DNA from: Didymella arachidicola
Taxonomy: Eukaryota; Ascomycota; Dothideomycetes; Pleosporales; Didymellaceae
Reading direction: 5' to 3'
NCBI GenBank assembly: GCA_016630955.3
Contig: CM050002.1
Location: 496,001 to 560,000, forward strand
Length of the DNA stretch: 64,000 nucleotides
In this document: piece by piece, positions 59,422 through 64,000 of the stretch
Position numbering within the stretch: the first letter of the stretch is position 1
Layout of the letters: each line of letters begins with the position of its first letter
The notes under the pieces: model-generated
Told to the model about the DNA's origin: nothing
The model's database searches: none
Seen by the model: the letters and a program-made list of their open reading frames with translations, nothing else
Program-made: the position numbers and the translations under genes

Positions 59422-61314
59422 CTACCACAGTTTTTTTGGAGGACGCGTGGTGCGGCCAGTAGACGTTGTTGTGGGTGAAGGTGGTAAGGGCGCCTTATGG
59501 GCAGCCACCTGCCTTCGCACAGCACCACCACCACGATTCTTTGTTACTTTTGACTGAGATCTCTGTGAGGCCTTACTCTTAGCCTGTTTAGGCAATTGGG
59601 TACTTTTTTCTGCGTTGCTCTTGCGCTGAGCCTCTTCTTTACAAGCCTCAATTTGAGCGCGCTTTGCAGCCTGTGCCTTAGCTGTCAATACCTTCTTCTT
59701 CTCTCGCTCAACACGCTTATCTTCCTTCTCCTTCGCTTGAATAAGCTTCTTCTGGTGTTGAAGCTCCTTCTTAGTAGCTTTTGCTGCCTCCGCAGCGCGC
59801 TCTAGGTCCTCTTTTGCCTGGAGTTCTTGCTTCGCGCGCTCAATGCGTGAAGGACTCCACAAGACTGCACCACCACTGTCATTACCGTCAATAGGTTGCA
59901 AAGGTAGTACCCTCCGCTTTCTCTTCTTATTCTTATTAGCCTTTAGAGCCTCTTCTAGGCCTTCAATCCGAGCTTCTTGGACTTCTAATCGCACGTGGAG
60001 TTGGTGAAGGGCTTGATCAACTGCCTCATCAGCACTGGACCTATCCTCTTCTCTTGCACGCTTAAGTAGCCGCTGCGTCTTGCGCCAACTAGGTGAACCT
60101 GGTGCAGGCTGAGGCCCTGTAGGCTCTGAGGTCGTGCTAGGCGTCCTTGGTGTTGGTATTCTGAACTTCTTGAGCACGACGTCGGCATCTGGTGGGTGGA
60201 TTCCAGTACACTTAAAGGCCTGTACAACGAGGTCTTTGGTGAAGGTCTTCTTCCAAGCTGCCCAAAAGAGCGGGAAGAAGTCAGCTTGACCTACAGGCAC
60301 CCACCCCTCTGTGGTATGGCCGCGGTGAAGGAGTTCCATGGAGTAGCTCTGTGCCAACGGCCCAAAGCACGCTACATCAAGCGGCTGAAGCGCGTGGGTT
60401 GCGTGCGGAGGGAATATAAGTAGGAGAATCTTGTTAGCATGAGCGTATTCGATGAAGGCCTGGGTAACGTGACTGCCGTGGCCATCAAGGATCAAGAGCC
60501 TGTACTTCCCTCGCGCTCTTACTCTTGTATAGCGATCAAACACCTGCTTCAGCCAGGCAACACCAAGAGCATCATTTATCCAGCCATTTACTGAGGTACC
60601 AAAGTGTATATCGTGTTTCCCTGCGTCGACGCGCTGCACCCAGCTCTCTTGGAGCTGGAGAGACGATGAAGGATAGATGACTGCGGGCGGCAACGCATAA
60701 CCATCAGCTCCTACTGCTCCTACTACTGTCACCCACTTCCTGTTGCCATCATGAGATGCTAGCTTGTATTTCCGGCGCCCAAAGAGTCGCTTATCGAAGA
60801 TTCTGACGCCCTTTGACATCACTCCAATCATGAATCCCTTCTCATCCATATTGTACGTGTTTTCAGGCTCTATTGAATGCTGCTTGATTGTACTGTGCAG
60901 CAGGTCAAAATAAGAGCTAAAGGATTCATATGAAGCAGCATCGTGACGTGATTTTTCCATAGGCGTGGTCCAGGCTGTGAGAAGGTCGTCGGGGTAGCGA
61001 TGAAGGAAGCGCGATACCCATCGATCGGAGGGCTCCCATTGACACAGCGACTTCACGATTCTCCGCAGGATCTTTCTTGTAGGCATAAGGTGTCTCTCGG
61101 TAAGTGATTTGACGTATTGTACAACCTCTATTTCATCGCGTGGGTGGAGAACTAGCTGGTGTTTTGATTTGACCTCATTTGACGCGCATACACCTTGGTG
61201 CCTTCGGCTCAACGTAGTGCGACAACAACCGTGTTTCTGGGCAAGATCTTTATACGTAAAATGTTCTCCATACTTCAAAGTAGCTAGCTCTGCGAGGGCT
61301 TCTTTTAACGGCAT
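59422..61314 (-). CDS. Pogo/Fot1-like transposase (DDE superfamily)
   Basis: A single exon encodes 630 residues from the ATG at 61314. N-terminal helix-turn-helix regions bind the repeats (FTYKDLAQKHGCCRTTLSRR, then WEPSDRWVSRFLHRYPDDL, CENP-B/Tc5 type). The catalytic DDE_1 domain has Asp157 (YNMDEKGFMIG), Asp277 (LLILDGHGSHVT) and Asp313 (ALQPLDVACFGPL). That gives a DD35D spacing, the pogo/Fot1 signature. The C-terminal 190 residues are highly charged and coiled-coil-like, rich in Lys, Glu and Ala (EKEDKRVEREKKKVL), ending in a Pro/Thr-rich tail. It would cut and reinsert the element at TA sites. All three acidic residues are present and the frame is unbroken, so it could be active. Confidence 0.95.
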   Translation of the reverse strand: MPLKEALAELATLKYGEHFTYKDLAQKHGCCRTTLSRRHQGVCASNEVKSKHQLVLHPRDEIEVVQYVKSLTERHLMPTRKILRRIVKSLCQWEPSDRWVSRFLHRYPDDLLTAWTTPMEKSRHDAASYESFSSYFDLLHSTIKQHSIEPENTYNMDEKGFMIGVMSKGVRIFDKRLFGRRKYKLASHDGNRKWVTVVGAVGADGYALPPAVIYPSSSLQLQESWVQRVDAGKHDIHFGTSVNGWINDALGVAWLKQVFDRYTRVRARGKYRLLILDGHGSHVTQAFIEYAHANKILLLIFPPHATHALQPLDVACFGPLAQSYSMELLHRGHTTEGWVPVGQADFFPLFWAAWKKTFTKDLVVQAFKCTGIHPPDADVVLKKFRIPTPRTPSTTSEPTGPQPAPGSPSWRKTQRLLKRAREEDRSSADEAVDQALHQLHVRLEVQEARIEGLEEALKANKNKKRKRRVLPLQPIDGNDSGGAVLWSPSRIERAKQELQAKEDLERAAEAAKATKKELQHQKKLIQAKEKEDKRVEREKKKVLTAKAQAAKRAQIEACKEEAQRKSNAEKSTQLPKQAKSKASQRSQSKVTKNRGGGAVRRQVAAHKAPLPPSPTTTSTGRTTRPPKKLW

Positions 61315-61355
61315 CGTGGGGTTGAGTTATGGGGGGGTGCGCAGTATAGGTCAAT

Positions 61356-61405
61356 GTTGGTGGGGTGTGCATCACGCGCCGCGTGCATCACGAGGCCGAA
61401 CACGC
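61356..61405 (-). repeat. Right terminal inverted repeat
   Basis: Reverse complement of the left repeat with three mismatches, followed by the TA at 61406-61407. Confidence 0.9.
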
Positions 61406-61407
61406 TA

Positions 61408-62313
61408 TGCACGTGCGTGCCTGCCATGCTAACATGCATGTTAACCCGCTGCACAACACCACGCCCGGAGTATTAGAAGATGTGAACTTGAGTCAATGGC
61501 ATCTCAGCACATCTCTTGAAAGTGTCCGGTGAGTGGAAAGCCAAGCAAAACCGCTGCTGATTTCCTGTTGCTCAGCGAAACTCATTCGCAGAAAGTTCTG
61601 TGCAACGCGATTACAGCTTCAGAAATCCACCCTCGCTTCCGCTTAACTAACCCCAAGACACGTCCATCTTGCAAAACAGCAGTGTGCGTCCAGCCATCGG
61701 TACAACTGCACGCACAGCAAGCAATGCCAATCGGTCGCCCGCGCAATACCGTAGGTAACAGATACGTGCTACACGCTCACCACATTGATTAACAAGCAAA
61801 GCGGCTGTAATACCTGATGCGGTCGAGCTCTTCACGGCAACGAACGATGCACATTGACTGGAGTATTCAATGCCTCAACACTCATTTCCTGGGGTCTGCT
61901 GTATGTTCCAGACACTCGGTCATGCCAAACTGAGTCCCTTTGTACCCACTGTCGGTCACCTCCGACGAGGTAGTCGAAAATTCTGAAGTAAGATTTTCCA
62001 CTCACTGTCCAGTTGCTAACTACATTCGGAAATTTGAGGGCGGACTTGTACAAGCGGAAGGGCGGGCAATTGCGTGCAAAAGGCGGCTGATGGCGATGAG
62101 CTCCACACGACAGAATCAATAAGAGCACACGTTGTGCCACTTCACGAATACACACTCGATGACACAGAACACAGCTTTTAGATGTGAAACCATTGCTTCT
62201 TGACCACTACTCTACGTGGTTGGGTATACGCTCATCAACAGTCAACTAACATTACATTTTGGTTCCTCAAATGGTACCTCCTCAACGCCAAACCCCAAAC
62301 TCTCCCGATACGC
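61408..62313. other. Intergenic, transposon / nucleoside transporter
   Basis: No gene seen. A 14-bp perfect palindrome (TAACATGCATGTTA) lies at 61430-61443, just outside the transposon. The rest is the 3' flank of the transporter gene. Confidence 0.5.
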
Positions 62314-64000
62314 TTATGCACCGCTCGAGAATTTCGCCTGGTCAGTGACGACCAAACCGGCAATACTGGCACTGGACAATGTCGAGAAGACACCAGAGAT
62401 GAGAGCAGACATGGCGAGCCGAGAAACATCACCGCTGCGACCAGGACTGATCTGGCTGAGCACACCGATCTGAGTACCAAGGGAACCAATGTTACCGAAA
62501 CCGCAAAGCGCATAGGTGGCGATGAGGCGGGACCGAGGAGAAAGTCCGTGGTATGGGGATTCGGGCTCGTCGTTCGCCTGAAGCATAGTGAAGGCAACGA
62601 ACTCGTTGGTGATGACCTTGACACCGATGAGACGACCGACAAGGAGCAGATCGTTGCCCTGGCGAGATACACCAAGCAGGAAAGCAACCGGGTAGAAGAC
62701 GTATCCGAGAATGAGCTCAAGGGTAAGATCGTACTCGCCATCGAGGTTGATGTAGCGGCCCCACCAGGTGAGAAGACCATCGACCAGAGCAAGGAGTGCA
62801 ATGATACACAGGAGTGTGGAGAGGATCATACCAGCAATCTTGAGACCGAGCCAAGCACCGTTGGCAAAGGCGTGGAGAGCGTTGGCAGCTTTGTGCTCGT
62901 CGTCATCGGGAACGACGACGCGTCCAGCGGTAAGAGACTCTTCAGTCTCGGGGTAACGAAGCTTAGACAGGGCCAGCGAAGCTGGGATACTCATGACACA
63001 AGAGGAGATCAGAGCCTGAGGGTTCAGTCCCATTCCAATGTAGGCCACAAGGACGGAACCAGCAATGGTAGCGAAACCAGAGCACATGACCTGGTGAAGC
63101 TCGGCCATTGTCAAGTGGGCGACGAAAGGCCTAATCAACATAGCGGATTCACCTTGGCCGATGAAAGGCGAGGCGGAAGCAACAACAGCCTCGGCACCCG
63201 AGACCTTCATCGCCCAGAAGAAGAAAACAGCGAACTTGCTAATGAACCACTGGACGAGACCCCAGTAGTAGAGGAGCTGGACGATCGAGACGAAGAAGAT
63301 GATCGCAGGAAGGACACTGAAGAAGAAATAGGTGTTTGCTGCGATTTCGGCAGTTGTCAGGAAAGCAACACCATCCTTGGCGAATCCCAGGAGCTCACGA
63401 GCGAGTGTAGAGATGAAGTTGAAGATGTCGTAACCAACACCAGTTCTCAGGACGAAGAGTGCGATGATGAACTGCATCAGCATTCCGACAATGACGGTGT
63501 GCCAGTTGATCGCCTTCCTGTTTCGGGAAGTTGCCCAGAAACCGAAGATGAAGACGGCAAGACCGAAAAGAGAAATAGCACGGTTGGCACGCGTGTTGTC
63601 CTCGCTCTCCTCGCTGGCCATAGAACCAACAATGATGACGGCGATAGTAAGTGCGGCACCAGCAGGAACACGCAGCTTCTGGGGGATCAGCTCTCCGATC
63701 CTGACTCCGGTGTTGTTCCACACCCAGTGCATTGGCTTAGTGACGATGGTGATGGGAACATGGCATGTGATGATGCGGAGCATGATCGCCAACCAGAACA
63801 AGAACGGAATGACCCAATTCTTGTCGTTGCGGTGCAAGACAACGGATGCGATCCACCAGCTAACAAAGTCAGTCCAAACCGCTTTCACAGCTTGATATCA
63901 CGAGGCATGGCTCACCCAGTGAAAAGAGCCGCAAAAAAAATATGCACGGCCCATCTGTACTGCCTGTAGAGCGAGCCCAAAGACCATTTGCTCTTCTTCT
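62314..64000 (-). CDS. Concentrative nucleoside transporter (CNT family), partial
   Basis: Two exons are visible, complement(62314..63859, 63916..64000); the 5' end lies beyond the window. The 56-bp intron (GTGAGC...TGTTAG) joins IFFAALFTG to WWIASVVLHRN. About 543 residues are seen, with 10 or more hydrophobic helices. CNT hallmarks: FIGQGESAMLIRPFVAHLT and GVKVITNEFVAFTML, where the NEFVA motif contacts nucleoside. A later segment has RLIATYALCGFGNIGSLGTQ. The family imports purine or pyrimidine nucleosides with H+ or Na+ at the plasma membrane; specificity is not decided here. Long antisense frames over this gene are shadows. Confidence 0.93.

Larger units (their letters stand above)
59271..61405 (-). 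mobile_element. Complete pogo/Fot1-type DNA transposon
   Basis: The element is 2135 bp with 50-bp terminal inverted repeats (59271-59320 and 61356-61405) that differ at only three positions. It is flanked on both sides by TA (59269-59270 and 61406-61407), the target duplication of Tc1/mariner/pogo elements. It contains one uninterrupted transposase gene on the minus strand. The near-identical ends and open frame indicate a recent insertion and possible activity. It shows none of the stop codons that RIP would leave. Confidence 0.93.

Noticed and set aside
61430..61443. 14-bp palindrome beside the transposon
   Set aside because: It is outside the TA duplication and short enough to be chance; there is no sign that it belongs to the element.
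62200..63969. 589-codon open frame on the plus strand over the nucleoside transporter
   Set aside because: The opposite strand encodes a clear CNT transporter with its NEFVA motif; the plus frame is rich in Asp, Glu, Gly, Ser and Thr, as expected for a codon-bias shadow.

Overview
The window is nuclear DNA from a filamentous ascomycete (Pezizomycotina; probably Dothideomycetes, which is an inference). Genes are dense and lie on both strands. Most introns are short (46-110 bp) with GT..AG borders and CTRAC-type branch sites. Gene families include GWT1, TIM10, NPR2, fungal Zn2Cys6 and bZIP regulators, a HET-domain relic, an L-arabinitol dehydrogenase and scytalone dehydratase. I see no bacterial, viral or organellar genes, no CRISPR array and no convincing tRNA or rRNA. 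Exon joins were worked out by eye from splice motifs, reading frame and family knowledge.

Layout. 1-9.4 kb: a gene-free left edge, then four minus-strand genes (spartin-like senescence-domain protein, short-chain dehydrogenase, SFR1 recombination mediator, GWT1). 9.4-13.5 kb: a large serine-rich protein with a C-terminal helix, and TIM10. 14.6-21 kb: a membrane and surface-protein block. It holds a cysteine-rich single-span protein with a decayed tandem copy, a membrane-anchored aspartic-protease-like protein lacking catalytic motifs, and a multispan membrane protein whose 3' end overlaps it. 21.9-30.6 kb: scytalone dehydratase (DHN-melanin pathway), a three-RRM RNA-binding protein with a spliced leader and alternative 3' structure, a fungal hypothetical protein and a nitrilase-family amidase. 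31.2-35.4 kb: an Artemis/SNM1-like nuclease and L-arabinitol 4-dehydrogenase. 35.4-38.4 kb: a broken HET-domain gene. 38.6-43 kb: a divergent pair of a DUF1479 protein and an intracellular GH1 beta-glucosidase. 43-47 kb: a gene desert. 47-54.4 kb: a bZIP factor, a 2-oxoglutarate/Fe(II) oxygenase and NPR2. 54.4-57.8 kb: a gene-poor stretch with a possible second HET relic. 57.8-64 kb: a Zn2Cys6 regulator, a complete pogo/Fot1-type DNA transposon with 50-bp inverted repeats and TA flanks, and a nucleoside transporter that runs off the right edge.

The genes are mostly unrelated housekeeping or single-function loci, not one cluster. Themes that recur are carbon use (arabinitol dehydrogenase, beta-glucosidase), surface and wall biology (GWT1, melanin enzyme, two type-I-like membrane proteins) and signs of genome defence and turnover: a RIP-like decayed duplicate and HET relics beside an intact transposon. 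The most unusual items are the protease-like membrane protein without catalytic aspartates, the mutated tandem paralogue and the well-preserved transposon. I did not find a clearly new multi-gene system.
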